Below, piece after piece: positions 27,201-35,795 of a DNA stretch of 64,000 nt; position 1 is the first letter of the stretch; every line of letters begins with the position of its first letter. A program made the position numbers and the translations under genes. The stretch is from Bacteroidota bacterium (lineage in GTDB: Bacteria > Bacteroidota > Ignavibacteria > Ignavibacteriales > Melioribacteraceae). The notes under the pieces were generated by a model. It was not told the origin of the DNA, searched no databases, and was given only the letters and a program-made list of their open reading frames with translations. The DNA lies in the NCBI GenBank assembly GCA_018829205.1, contig JAHJUE010000012.1, forward strand, positions 62,001-126,000, read 5' to 3'.

Positions 27201-27389
27201 GTATTCTGTATAAATAATTACCTGGACATCGCTTAAGTCCGGTATTGCGTCCACCGCTGTGTTTTGCACGGACCAAATCCCGCCACCGATTAACGCAGCA
27301 GTGAGAATAATCACCATAAATTTATTATTAATAGACCATTCGATTATTTTCGAAATGAAACTATCTTTTTGACTATCGTTTGAAATCAT
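24204..27389 (-). CDS. cusA: CusA-type Cu(I)/Ag(I) RND efflux pump
   Basis: 1061 residues with the full RND heavy-metal pump layout: twelve membrane segments and two large periplasmic loops. The three methionines that bind Cu(I)/Ag(I) in E. coli CusA (573, 623, 672) are all present at a constant offset: Met579 (LLYMPTTLPG), Met629 (PAPISMIETT) and Met678 (RIDMLSTG). GGIAIAIGAMVDAAIV carries the proton-relay aspartate region. It therefore should export monovalent copper or silver using the proton motive force, in complex with the adaptor and outer-membrane genes upstream. Confidence in metal choice is good because of the Met triad. Confidence 0.94.
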   Translation of the reverse strand: MISNDSQKDSFISKIIEWSINNKFMVIILTAALIGGGIWSVQNTAVDAIPDLSDVQVIIYTEYAGQGPRIVEDQVTYPLTTKMLSVPHAQVVRGYSFFGYSMVYIIFEDGTDIYWARSRVLEYLSSMQKELPSVAVPQLGPDATGLGWVYQYILQSDKKNLQELRSIQDWFLKYELSALQGVSEVASIGGFVKQYQVNVDPNKLASYNIPLKKIKSAIKESNNDVGGRLLEISEMEFMVRGLGYIKNVDDLKKITIGYSPGTGTPVYLENVASIDIGPELRRGVADWNGEGETVGGIIVMRYGENALEVINRVKQRLEELKTSLPKDVKIITSYDRSELIKGAIDNLKTTLIEESIIVAIIIILFLMHVRSSLVAIFTLPTAVLAAYVVMKYQGINANIMSLGGIAIAIGAMVDAAIVMVENAHTHMAAEQEKSKDKRRDHWTVILESAKEVGPSIFYSLLVITVSFLPVFALEQQEGRMFKPLAFTKTYSMGAAAILAVTIVPILIGFFVRGKMRSENENPITKFLGKIYHPVVDFVMKKHWLVIITAVIIMLITIYPYSKLGSEFMPPLYEGDLLYMPTTLPGISITKAKELLQQTDRIIKTFPEVETVFGKIGRAETATDPAPISMIETTIQLKPREEWRDRITVDDLIEELNNAIQIPGLTNAWTMPIKTRIDMLSTGIKTPVGIKIGGPDLNVLQKLGKEIEESVKKIPGTRSAFAERSVGGNYIDFEIDRNAIARYGLSVADVQDVFMSAVGGMNVTKTVEGLERYPVNLRYQRDFRDNIESLKRVLVQTSAGVRVPLSELADIQIRKGPPGIKSENARPNAWVYVDIKDIDVGTYVKNAKEVIAREIKLPAGYSLIWSGQYEYMERSSKRLLMVIPITLLIVILLLYINTKSWTKTGIVLLALPFSLVGAIWFLYLAGFNISVAVWVGIIALVGIDAETGVIMLLYLDIAYEKFKKQGLMNSLSSLREAIFEGAVKRIRPKMMTVLTTMLGLLPILIGTGIGSDVMKRIAAPMVGGIITSFLMELTVYPAIFYIIKKREMNKMLKTNEETGLLN

Positions 27390-27475
27390 TTCTAATCTCC
27401 CAGATTCAATAAAAAGTATTTGACAGCATGAGTGTATTATCTCTTTTGTCTGAATACTTTATAATCTTAATTCTG

Positions 27476-29131
27476 CTATTTATGCTTAAACCCGTTATTT
27501 GTTAAATTTTCCTTTGTCTCTTCAACCGAATATTCCAATAGTTTCATTTCGCATAAAGGGCAATTGCCTGATTCGTCCGAAATCACATTCCAATCCATAG
27601 GGCATTCAAATACTTTGCCGTCATTATTAATATCTATAGATTCAACATCAATTATACCTTCTCTAACAATAACGCTTCCGATTTCGGTTTGTGCATGTTT
27701 ATGTTCAGATTCTTTCGTATTGCTTATCTTTTCATTTTTATTTTCTTCTGAAATCGAATTCTTATTTTCCGGGTTTTCGTAATTTACACTATTGTACATA
27801 TTTATTGCCGATCTTAAACTGCTTTCTGAATCAATTAAAAACTGTGCGGAAGAAACGATTTTATCACCTGTCTTTAATCCGGATAAGATCTGATAATATC
27901 CGTCGCTATAACCACCTAGTTTTATTTCGACAGGTTTAAACTTCCCCTGACCGAGCGAAAGAATACTAATGTTCTTTTGTCCGCTCCTAATTACCGATGT
28001 TTCGGAAATCACAGGCATTAGGCCTAGGTCATTGCCTATTATTTCAACTTTTGCAAACATATCCGGTTTTAATTCATTGCTATTGTTAGAAATATTAATC
28101 CTAACCTGTATTATTCTTGTCTTAGGATTTATGGTCGGGTAAATAAAAGATACCTTACCTTCATATGTTTTTGCGGGGAAGTACGTGAAATTAATTTTAG
28201 CTTTAGAACCTATCGAGACTTTGTTCAGCTCGTTTTCATAAATATCCGCTTTAAGCCAAAGATTTGATAAATCGGCAATATGCAGCAGCTGTTTACCCGC
28301 CGCTATCTTTTCGCCTTCAATTACGTATTTCATTAATACTGTTCCGTTTGCGGGGGCGTAAAGAGTTACATATTTTCTCAGTTTTTTTGTTTCGATAATG
28401 TTTTTAATATCCGCGTCGGAAATATCAAGCAGTTCCAGCTTCTTAATAGTATTGTTTATTAGTTCATCTCCGCTGTTTAAAATATTATTTCCTTCTTTTC
28501 CGGTTGTGGCATTTTTATATTCAACTGCGGTTAATAATTCCTGCTGAGCGGCAACAAGTTCAGGAGAATAAATATCTGCAAGTTTTTCTCCTTTTTTTAT
28601 TTTTTGTCCCGTATAATTAACATAAAGTTTTTCGATCCATCCGTTAACCTTTGTTGTTACTATAAATTCATTTCTTTCATCCGTTGTTAATACACCGTTG
28701 GTATTAATTACATTCGATAACTTTTTTTCTTCAACTGTGGTTAATTTTAAATTCATATTCTGCTGTATGGATGCGTCAATTGTAACTACACCGCTTGAAC
28801 TGCCTTCATCGTCATAAACCGGGACAAGTTCCATTCCCATCTTGGATTTGCCAGGCTTATCATAAATTTCATTAGGATCCATGGGCGCGCGCCAGTATAA
28901 AATCTTTTTTTCGCCCGATGATTTATTATTAATTTTTATAGGTGTTAATTTCATTTCGCATATTGGGCAATTACCTGGTTCATCCGAAATAATTTCAGGA
29001 TGCATGCCGCATGTATACAATTGTTTTTCATCAAAATTATTATTTGAACTTCCGTTGTTAAAAAACAATAAATAACTTGCCGCTGATACGGTAACAATAG
29101 CTGCTATTATTATTAAAATTCTTTTATTCAT
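27476..29131 (-). CDS. cusB: CusB-type periplasmic adaptor with N- and C-terminal metal-binding domains
   Basis: The frame is open from 29188 but ATG 29131 has GGAG about nine bases upstream and opens a signal/anchor sequence (NKRILIIIAAIVTVSAASY). The 551-residue protein has an N-terminal heavy-metal-binding domain (YTCGMHPEIISDEPGNCP), the adaptor core (lipoyl/hairpin and beta-barrel segments, MGMELVPVY, LYAPANGTV), and, unusually, a second metal-binding domain at the C-terminus (FECPMDWNVISDESGNCP) homologous to the stand-alone protein at 23742. It links the CusA pump to the outer-membrane channel and likely delivers metal through Met/Cys sites. Confidence 0.9.
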   Translation of the reverse strand: MNKRILIIIAAIVTVSAASYLLFFNNGSSNNNFDEKQLYTCGMHPEIISDEPGNCPICEMKLTPIKINNKSSGEKKILYWRAPMDPNEIYDKPGKSKMGMELVPVYDDEGSSSGVVTIDASIQQNMNLKLTTVEEKKLSNVINTNGVLTTDERNEFIVTTKVNGWIEKLYVNYTGQKIKKGEKLADIYSPELVAAQQELLTAVEYKNATTGKEGNNILNSGDELINNTIKKLELLDISDADIKNIIETKKLRKYVTLYAPANGTVLMKYVIEGEKIAAGKQLLHIADLSNLWLKADIYENELNKVSIGSKAKINFTYFPAKTYEGKVSFIYPTINPKTRIIQVRINISNNSNELKPDMFAKVEIIGNDLGLMPVISETSVIRSGQKNISILSLGQGKFKPVEIKLGGYSDGYYQILSGLKTGDKIVSSAQFLIDSESSLRSAINMYNSVNYENPENKNSISEENKNEKISNTKESEHKHAQTEIGSVIVREGIIDVESIDINNDGKVFECPMDWNVISDESGNCPLCEMKLLEYSVEETKENLTNNGFKHK

Positions 29132-29268
29132 TACGGTAACTCCGTTATAATTCATTTTACTTTTTCTTCTGCATTTGCAGATATTCAATTTCGGCAGCGG
29201 TGAAGTCTGCTGATTATCGTTTATCTAAATCCATATTTTATGCACCGCTTAACAAATCCATAAAAATA

Positions 29269-30543
29269 TTATTTAAATAATTTTTTACCCGTCAAAAATT
29301 CCAACTGCGACAGTTCCTTAAAGTACATAGTTCTTAAGCTGTATAAATTTGTCTGTATATCATTTAGTTTGTTCTGCGCGTCAATTACATTTATAAAGTC
29401 AATTTCTCCAACTTGGTAATTCGCTAACGCGGATTTTAAAAGCTGTTCTGTTTGTGGCAGAAGTCCTTCACGAATTAATTTTTCCCTTTCTTTAAGTTCA
29501 TTTAGTTTCGAAGTTGACTGGCCGAAACTTTTATTAAGCATTTGAAGAGAAGCTTTATATTGATCAGAATACATCTTCTCCATTAATTCGGATTCTTCAA
29601 TTTTTGCAGAAGACTTGCCCCCGTAATTCAAAGGCAGATTGAACCCGACAAAAATTGAAAGGAAATCATTTAACGGAGTACTTGTTTTTGAAATTTCATC
29701 ACGCTGCGAATATTGCACGGTGAAATTAAAGTTCGGGTAAAAATCATAATTAACAAGTTTTTTCATATATAATGCTTTCTCTTTCGCGATAGAAATTCCC
29801 TTTAAATAGGGTCTGTTTTCTTTCGCGTATTCTTCAAGCATATTGATAGATAAATCAGCAGCAAGAATTTCAGGTATTTTTCCGGTTTGAACCGGCGAGT
29901 CAAATTCAAGAAGTAGAAATGAATTAATTGAGGCTAGATAAGAAGATTCCTTGCCTTTTAGCTCAAGTATTTTTTCATTTACCTTGGTTATCTCAACATC
30001 AATTTGAATTATGTTCTGCTGACTCGCTTTTGAAACTGTGTATTTTGTATTTACGACTTGAGCAATTTGCCTAAGGTTATTTTTAGTTTGTTCCGCGATA
30101 CGAATAGCTTCACGTGTAAATCTTAAATCGTAATATATTTTTTTAATTTCGTTTATTATCTCATTTTTAGCGTCATCAATTTCCTGCTGATTGATTTCAG
30201 CGTCCCTGCTTAAAACGTTTTCCGCAGCATTTAATTTGCCTGGAAAGGGCACAGCTTGACTTAAACCGATAATTTTACCTGTCATAGGTTCCTGTGTAAA
30301 GGAGAAACTGTTTGTCGGCAAGTTGGCAAGACCTAATGTCAGCATCGGATCGGGCAGGTTAACTGACTGCGGTATTTTGGATATTGAAATTTCTTTTTTG
30401 TTCTGCAAAACATTTAAACGGGGACTAACTTCAACAGCCCGGTTTATTATCGCGTCCAGAATTTTGTCCGGCCCTTGAGCAATTATAAAATTATTAGCCG
30501 CTAAAAGAACTAAAGCAAACGAAACCGCTTTAATAAAATTCAT
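29269..30543 (-). CDS. CusC/TolC-type outer-membrane efflux protein
   Basis: 424 residues with signal peptide (VSFALVLLAANNFIIAQ) and long amphipathic helices of the outer-membrane efflux family. Recognisable features are the LPDPMLTLGLANLP entry segment, IIGLSQAVPFPGKL and VGEIDFINVIDAQNKL near the C-terminus. It forms the exit duct for the Cus pump. It is the gene upstream of the adaptor and pump on the same strand and follows the small Cys-rich protein. No lipobox is visible, unlike E. coli CusC. Confidence 0.88.
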   Translation of the reverse strand: MNFIKAVSFALVLLAANNFIIAQGPDKILDAIINRAVEVSPRLNVLQNKKEISISKIPQSVNLPDPMLTLGLANLPTNSFSFTQEPMTGKIIGLSQAVPFPGKLNAAENVLSRDAEINQQEIDDAKNEIINEIKKIYYDLRFTREAIRIAEQTKNNLRQIAQVVNTKYTVSKASQQNIIQIDVEITKVNEKILELKGKESSYLASINSFLLLEFDSPVQTGKIPEILAADLSINMLEEYAKENRPYLKGISIAKEKALYMKKLVNYDFYPNFNFTVQYSQRDEISKTSTPLNDFLSIFVGFNLPLNYGGKSSAKIEESELMEKMYSDQYKASLQMLNKSFGQSTSKLNELKEREKLIREGLLPQTEQLLKSALANYQVGEIDFINVIDAQNKLNDIQTNLYSLRTMYFKELSQLEFLTGKKLFK

Positions 30544-30643
30544 TTTATCTTCCTTAAAAATTCAAATAGAATATTTCTGTTATTCATAAAGCAAGGCGGA
30601 TATACCTTACCCATGAATTAAAAATTGAAATGAAGAATGAATA

Positions 30644-31078
30644 TCAAATTAAAAAAGAGGAGACGGTCAGATAAATGGGGGGAGATTCAGTGTTTAATAC
30701 AATAGAATTGTCTGCAAAATAAGATGTAACTTGCTGGTAATTCCATTCATCTGAAATATCCGCATAAACCTTTACTTTAGTAAGTTCTTGAGTTTTTACG
30801 ATTTGAATGTTTTGTCTGGTTGGATTAAAATTATGAATGCATCCGCAGCCGGTAAAGTTTTTTTCAAAAGATATAACAGGTGAAACGCATTTTTCATCTG
30901 CTGATTCATTTTCCATTGCCTGACAGCATGATATTTTTTTTACTTCTTCTTTTTTTTTGTGGCAGCATTTATCCTTATTCATTTGATGTACAAAAAAAGA
31001 AGGCGCGGAAAAATTCAATACGAGCAGAAATAGTATGAAATTTCTAAAAATTTTTATTTTATGGTTTTTAATCAGCAC
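30644..31078 (-). CDS. Small Cys-rich HYC_CC_PP-like protein
   Basis: 144 residues, N-terminal membrane/signal segment (RNFILFLLVLNFSAP), then cysteine pairs KCCHKKK and SCCQAM, CxC in GCGCIHNF, and a late PPIYL. This resembles the HYC_CC_PP proteins that precede CusC genes in Bacteroidota. It is the first gene of the Cus unit, so a metal-sensing or binding role is probable but unproven. Divergent from the leucine-rich-repeat lipoprotein gene. No enzymatic motif is visible. Confidence 0.65.
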   Translation of the reverse strand: MLIKNHKIKIFRNFILFLLVLNFSAPSFFVHQMNKDKCCHKKKEEVKKISCCQAMENESADEKCVSPVISFEKNFTGCGCIHNFNPTRQNIQIVKTQELTKVKVYADISDEWNYQQVTSYFADNSIVLNTESPPIYLTVSSFLI

Positions 31079-31282
31079 AAAAAACTTTTATATCTTGTTA
31101 TAATAATACAATTATAAAGAACGAGGGTTTAACAAGCAAATAAAAAAATAGTTTCGTTTAATTTTCAACCGATATCAAGATAAAGTAGGGTATAAAAATA
31201 TGACCGGTAAATTTATTGTTAATAGTATATTGATGTATTATTTTATTATCACTTCTAATATTAACTTGGATTTTTAATTAAA

Positions 31283-32779
31283 ATGAAACGAGGAATATTT
31301 AATAAGTCGGCGGTTTATTTATTTCTTTTATTTACTCTGTTATTAACAAATTTAACATGTGAGTTTAACGATCCTGACCTTTCTCTTCAAGATGATGAAA
31401 TTGCCGAATTCGATCCTGCTTTTGTTTTAAGAATGTTTCATGATAATAATTTGCGAAAGGAAATTTATAAAGAAATAATTTCTAACCGCCCCGACAGTAC
31501 CTTACACATGCCGGCATTAGAATATATTTCCATAAGAGATATTGAAAAAATTACGTCTTTATATTTAGTAAACAAACAAATTTACAGTCTATTTGGTATT
31601 GAAAATTGCACAAATTTAACGACGCTTGATATATCATCTACTCCTATTAATTCTATTGCGCCGCTTTCCGGACTACCTAAACTTAAAAAGCTTTACATGG
31701 TTTCATGCGGATTGAAAAATTTAATTCCGTTATCTGATGTTTATTCTCTTGAATATATTGATGCGGATCAGAATATGATTTCGGATATTTCCGCACTTGC
31801 CGACTTAACAAACTTAAGAACAATTAAACTGTCACATAATAATGTTAACGATATTTCCGCGTTGGAAAAATTAAATATCCTGGAACATTTCAGCGTAAGG
31901 AATAATAGTATTGCGGACATTTCAGTTTTAGAGAACTGCAAAAAACTAAAAATAATTGATATCGCTGATAATAAAATAAAGTCGCTTCCGGATTTTAAAG
32001 GATTCAGTGATTTAATTAGAGTGGAGGCAAGGAGTAATCAAATTACAACAGTAAGCGGAATTAATAATCTCCAAAATCTAAATAGTCTTTACCTAGAATC
32101 TAATAATATAACATCGGTTTCCGATTTAACAGATCTGCCTGCCCTGCGTAATTTGTCACTGGCGTATAATTATATTTCTTCCATAAGCGCTATATCTAAT
32201 TTAAATAATCTTGAGCAGCTTAATTTATTTGAGAACAGAATTAGCGATTTGTCATTTTTATCTGCTATGCCGAATATAAAATATCTTTGGCTTGGAAATA
32301 ACCATGTAAGCGATTTTTCACCAATCCTAAATTTGACAAATCCCGATTACCTGGATTTCCGAGGTAATTATCTATACGATATAGATTTTCTTGCATCGTT
32401 TACCGGTTTAAAGAAATTAGATATCAGTTATACAAACGTAGCAAGTATAAAGGCTCTGGCTCCTTTAATTAACCTTGAGACACTTGCTTTTTACCGGACT
32501 GCCATAAGAGATATTTCTGTTGTCGCAAATTTCAAAAAATTATATTATCTGGATATGGGAGAAAATAGATTGGAAAATATTGATCCGGTTAAAGAACTAA
32601 ATTATTTGAACTATTTGAATCTGGTTTCTAATATGATAAAGGATCTTACGCCGGTTATTGAATGTAAAGGGATGAGAAATCCCTCAACGCTGAATATTAA
32701 TAATAATCCGCTGAGTGAAATAGCTATTTCCGAACAAATACCATTATTGCGGGCGAGAGGAGTTTATGTGTTTGACTAA
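31283..32779 (+). CDS. Leucine-rich-repeat lipoprotein
   Basis: 498 residues. A lipobox-like LTNLTC places Cys26 at the mature N-terminus. From about residue 95 onward there are roughly sixteen 22-residue repeats of the internalin type (LxxLxxLxLxxNxIxDIxxL), for example TNLTTLDISSTPINSIAPL. Such surface solenoids mediate protein or ligand binding. No sortase or C-terminal sorting domain is present. It is preceded by 200 bases of AT-rich DNA without other genes and has no partner in the neighbourhood, so the ligand is unknown. Confidence 0.85.
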   Translation: MKRGIFNKSAVYLFLLFTLLLTNLTCEFNDPDLSLQDDEIAEFDPAFVLRMFHDNNLRKEIYKEIISNRPDSTLHMPALEYISIRDIEKITSLYLVNKQIYSLFGIENCTNLTTLDISSTPINSIAPLSGLPKLKKLYMVSCGLKNLIPLSDVYSLEYIDADQNMISDISALADLTNLRTIKLSHNNVNDISALEKLNILEHFSVRNNSIADISVLENCKKLKIIDIADNKIKSLPDFKGFSDLIRVEARSNQITTVSGINNLQNLNSLYLESNNITSVSDLTDLPALRNLSLAYNYISSISAISNLNNLEQLNLFENRISDLSFLSAMPNIKYLWLGNNHVSDFSPILNLTNPDYLDFRGNYLYDIDFLASFTGLKKLDISYTNVASIKALAPLINLETLAFYRTAIRDISVVANFKKLYYLDMGENRLENIDPVKELNYLNYLNLVSNMIKDLTPVIECKGMRNPSTLNINNNPLSEIAISEQIPLLRARGVYVFD

Positions 32780-32906
32780 TAAAAAATTCATTTAACTTTT
32801 TTTTGAGAAGCAAAAGCAAAAAAATGTTTTTTATGCTTATCAAAAGGTTGAGTTATAAAAATTCTTTCCAAAAATTATTAAGCAGTTGTTTGAATAAGAA
32901 AAATAT

Positions 32907-33596
32907 TCAAATAAAAATAATACAGCCCCCGTCATATAATTTGTGATTTCCCAAACAAATAATTTCCATCCCATAATTCTGTATATAATTTCTTAATCCC
33001 GCTCCGTCTTTGTGCAAATCTATATTACCGTTAAAAAATATTTTATTGTTGGTAATACCTGAACACCCTCCAATAAATCCATTCCTGTGGCCGGGTATAT
33101 TTATTTCTGAAGGGTCGAAAAAGAAACACTTAAAATTATTTTTGATTAATTCCTTTTCTATCCCTTTATCAGAAGTCATAAAAGCATCATGTCCGAGATA
33201 AATTAGTCCGCACCTTGTATAAGCCTGCGGAAGATTAATAAACTTTTTATCCACTGTGACTTCCAAAACCGTTTCTTCAGTATAACCTTTTTTGTGAAAG
33301 AAATACTTGGGTGTGCCTAAACAATTATAAGCAACACTTTCCTTGAACTTCTCTCCGACATGCTTTTTACCTATCCGGTATTTTACTTTATATTTGTCTA
33401 AAAGAATAAATAGGGAAGAAGGGGAATTAGGAGCGGCAATTAAATTATTATTATCATGATAAATAAAAATATCCGGGTGGCCTGAGATTGAATTATATGT
33501 TATTCCTTCTGTCCGGAATAAATATATGTCCTCAACATATAAGTTAAGATTTGTTAATGATTCTTTACTGCTTCTGTAATCAATTACGGCTAACAT
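32907..33596 (-). CDS. GME-fold (DUF6873-like) protein
   Basis: 229 residues. Motifs SGHPDIFIY, AYTRCGLIYLG, and late GHRNGFIGGCSGI and HKLYDGGCIIFI resemble the guanidino-modifying-enzyme fold family annotated as DUF6873, in which a Gly-Gly-Cys is near the active site. The reaction is unknown. It overlaps the upstream radical-SAM gene by 17 bases, so the two are translationally coupled. The name is from memory of family patterns and should be checked by profile search. Confidence 0.6.
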   Translation of the reverse strand: MLAVIDYRSSKESLTNLNLYVEDIYLFRTEGITYNSISGHPDIFIYHDNNNLIAAPNSPSSLFILLDKYKVKYRIGKKHVGEKFKESVAYNCLGTPKYFFHKKGYTEETVLEVTVDKKFINLPQAYTRCGLIYLGHDAFMTSDKGIEKELIKNNFKCFFFDPSEINIPGHRNGFIGGCSGITNNKIFFNGNIDLHKDGAGLRNYIQNYGMEIICLGNHKLYDGGCIIFI

Positions 33597-34590
33597 TTAT
33601 TTCGTAGTCATTTAATTGGTTATCTATTATAAATTTATGCGGGATACCTTTCTTCTCCAACTCCAATTTATTTAGCTTTTTATAACCGACAGCATAATTT
33701 ATAAACCTGCTGTTCGCTGATATTAAATAATCACCGTTTTTATTATCATTAATCGATTTTGTTATTATTTCATTAAATAAATTTGTGACAACTAGTTCTT
33801 TGAACGAGCTGTGAGCCGGACCCGCAATAAGTGAGCAGCCTTCTTTTAATTCTTCGGAAGGATGAAGTCCAATTCTTAGAATTGTTATCTTGTTTTTTAT
33901 AAATATCTTTACAATCTCTTTTGTCCAGTTTACCGCTTCTTGAATTGTTAACGGTTGATAAAGTTTTTTATTAAAGAGTTTTTCGAGAGCCGTATCTTTT
34001 ACAACAAGAGTCGGATAAATGCGCGTGCTCGTAGCTCCTAATTTCACAATATCTTCGGCAGTATGAATTGATTTCTCAATAGTATCGCCCGGCAATCCGA
34101 TCATCATCTGCAGGCCTAATGAAATATCATATCGGCGGATTAATTCGCATGCTTGAATAATATCTTTATAATTATGACCTCTGCCGGATTTCAAAAGCAC
34201 TTCGTCGTTTGTTGATTGAGCGCCGAGTTCAATTGCCGTAACATTATAATTTTTTAGCAGCTCTAGTACTTCGATATTTATATAATCCGGTCTTGTCGAA
34301 ATTCTTATTCCGCCGGCTTTTTTATTTTCTATAAAAATATACGCAGCTTTTAAATATGCTTCCTGCAGTTTCAGAGGCAGGCCGGTAAAACTTCCTCCGA
34401 AAAATGCTATCTCAATTTCTCTGCCGTTGTTCATTGTTGATAAATGTCTCTCAATTATTTTGCTTATCTCTTCTGGATTAGGAATACTTAATGTACCGCT
34501 GATTTTCCTTTGATCACAGAATACGCATTGATGCGGACATGATAGTTCGGGCAGAAATATCGGGATGTTCGAATGTTTCCTATTTTTCAT
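33580..34590 (-). CDS. Radical SAM protein, Elp3-like clade
   Basis: 336 residues. The 4Fe-4S motif CPHQCVFC gives Cys18, Cys22, Cys25 (CX3CX2C). AFFGGSFTGLP, RISTRPDYI, ELGAQSTNDEVL and MMIGLPGDT are the usual motifs of the oxygen-independent coproporphyrinogen/Elp3-like radical SAM group. The acetyltransferase half of Elp3 is absent. The substrate is unknown; overlap with the GME-fold gene suggests the two act together or on the same molecule. Similar proteins are commonly annotated only as radical SAM. Confidence 0.82.
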   Translation of the reverse strand: MKNRKHSNIPIFLPELSCPHQCVFCDQRKISGTLSIPNPEEISKIIERHLSTMNNGREIEIAFFGGSFTGLPLKLQEAYLKAAYIFIENKKAGGIRISTRPDYINIEVLELLKNYNVTAIELGAQSTNDEVLLKSGRGHNYKDIIQACELIRRYDISLGLQMMIGLPGDTIEKSIHTAEDIVKLGATSTRIYPTLVVKDTALEKLFNKKLYQPLTIQEAVNWTKEIVKIFIKNKITILRIGLHPSEELKEGCSLIAGPAHSSFKELVVTNLFNEIITKSINDNKNGDYLISANSRFINYAVGYKKLNKLELEKKGIPHKFIIDNQLNDYEINVSRN

Positions 34591-34761
34591 AATGAAATAT
34601 AAAGAATAGAATAAGATTTATGAATACAAAGTTCAAAAGCACTGTTAGTATTTTTAAGTGTATTTTTTGAATTTATAATTTTATTCTTCCGTGAAACTTT
34701 CGTGACATTTAGATTCTATTTTGCCATCGACAAATTTTTCAACTATTAAATGGAGTAAAAA

Positions 34762-35271
34762 ATGAAGTACATGAAATCAATATACAACGCTGCCGTATTA
34801 TTGTTGATCGTTTCATCCTTTTCATTCGCACAAGAAAAAGAAATGATGAAAGAGAAAAATATGAAACAGGAAGAAATGAATATAAAAATAAATCAAAACA
34901 TGGACGGAGTTGCGATAAAAGGTTACGATCCGGTAGCCTACTTTGCTGAGGGAAAACCTGTAATGGGTGAAAAAATGTACAGCTGCAAATGGAACGGCGC
35001 GTTATGGCAATTTTCAAGCAAGAAACATTTAAATATGTTCAAAGAAACTCCAGACAAATATGCTCCTCAATACGGCGGATTTTGTGCTTATGGTGTCAGT
35101 AAAAATGCATTGTTCGAGACTGATCCATTGGTATGGAAAATAGTCGACGGCAAACTTTACCTAAATAAAAATGAAGAAGTTGCAAAACTTTTTAAAGGAA
35201 ATTTAAAAGAGTCAATAATGAACGCGGAAATGAATTGGCCCAAATTAAATACAATCGAAAAAAGCAACTAA
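34762..35271 (+). CDS. Secreted YHS-domain protein
   Basis: 169 residues; ATG preceded by GGAG. Signal peptide (YNAAVLLLIVSSFSFAQ), a Met/Lys/Glu-rich spacer, then the YHS domain with AIKGYDPVAYFAEGKP, YSCKWNGALWQFSSKKHL and YAPQYGGFCAYG. YHS domains are predicted metal or redox-linked modules, often found with copper-handling proteins; the Met-rich spacer is consistent with that. It is monocistronic and 4 kb from the Cus locus. Confidence 0.85.
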   Translation: MKYMKSIYNAAVLLLIVSSFSFAQEKEMMKEKNMKQEEMNIKINQNMDGVAIKGYDPVAYFAEGKPVMGEKMYSCKWNGALWQFSSKKHLNMFKETPDKYAPQYGGFCAYGVSKNALFETDPLVWKIVDGKLYLNKNEEVAKLFKGNLKESIMNAEMNWPKLNTIEKSN

Positions 35272-35300
35272 AATAAGAGAATGTTTCAAAGGAAATTTTA

Positions 35301-35388
35301 CTTTGTGTCTTGGTGCCTTAGTGGCAGAAAAATGATTTGACCAGCAAACAAAGTCAAATAGTAGCCACAAGGACACTAAGACACAAAG
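35301..35388. repeat. Inverted repeat of the CTTTGTG..GTGGC type, copy 1
   Basis: A 25-base arm at 35301-35325 (starting CTTTGTGTCTTGGTG, ending GTGGC) is inverted at 35364-35388 (starting GCCACAAGGACAC) with four mismatches, separated by 38 bases. A second copy is at 55281-55344. Similar palindromes ending in GTGGC are found between genes in many Bacteroidota-related genomes. Confidence 0.75.
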
Positions 35389-35753
35389 ATTTACAAATTA
35401 ATTCTAAAAATACCCCTTCTAATTGTTAATAGTTATATAAACCTATTCCGAAGAGTATTCCTTTAACATTTGAATCAGTTTATATTAGTTTTAAAATTTT
35501 ATGTGAATAATACTTATTAAAATTTATATGGGTTCTCAATAATTGACCGGATTATTAAGTATTGAATCTCAATTTTATGCAATTAAAAGGCACTAAATAA
35601 CAATAAAACTAATATCAGAAGTATTTCAATAATTATAATAAGAATAAGCCTTTTTATAACGCGCCGACATGTTATATTAAGAATGATATTTAGATTTAAT
35701 ATCAATTTATAAACAAACTTAATAATTATAATATTATCCGCTAAATAGAAAAA
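35389..35753. other. Gene-free AT-rich stretch
   Basis: After the inverted repeat, about 365 bases before the SGNH esterase hold no open frame or RNA-like structure I can support. The sequence is AT-rich and presumably carries the promoter of the next gene. Confidence 0.5.
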
Positions 35754-35795
35754 ATGTTTTTGCGGTTGTTCATTCTCTTAATAATTTGTTGGAAT

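Noticed and set aside
31201-31278. 25-residue open frame just upstream of the leucine-rich-repeat gene
   Set aside because: No ribosome site, random-looking composition, and it ends immediately before the real start; treated as chance.
34739-35017. Minus-strand open frame covering the YHS gene
   Set aside because: It is antisense to a clear secreted YHS protein; the cysteine-rich look of its product is a reflection of that gene's codons.
35272-35753. Possible CRISPR-like repeat in the long intergenic region
   Set aside because: There is only one inverted-repeat pair and no regularly spaced direct repeats.
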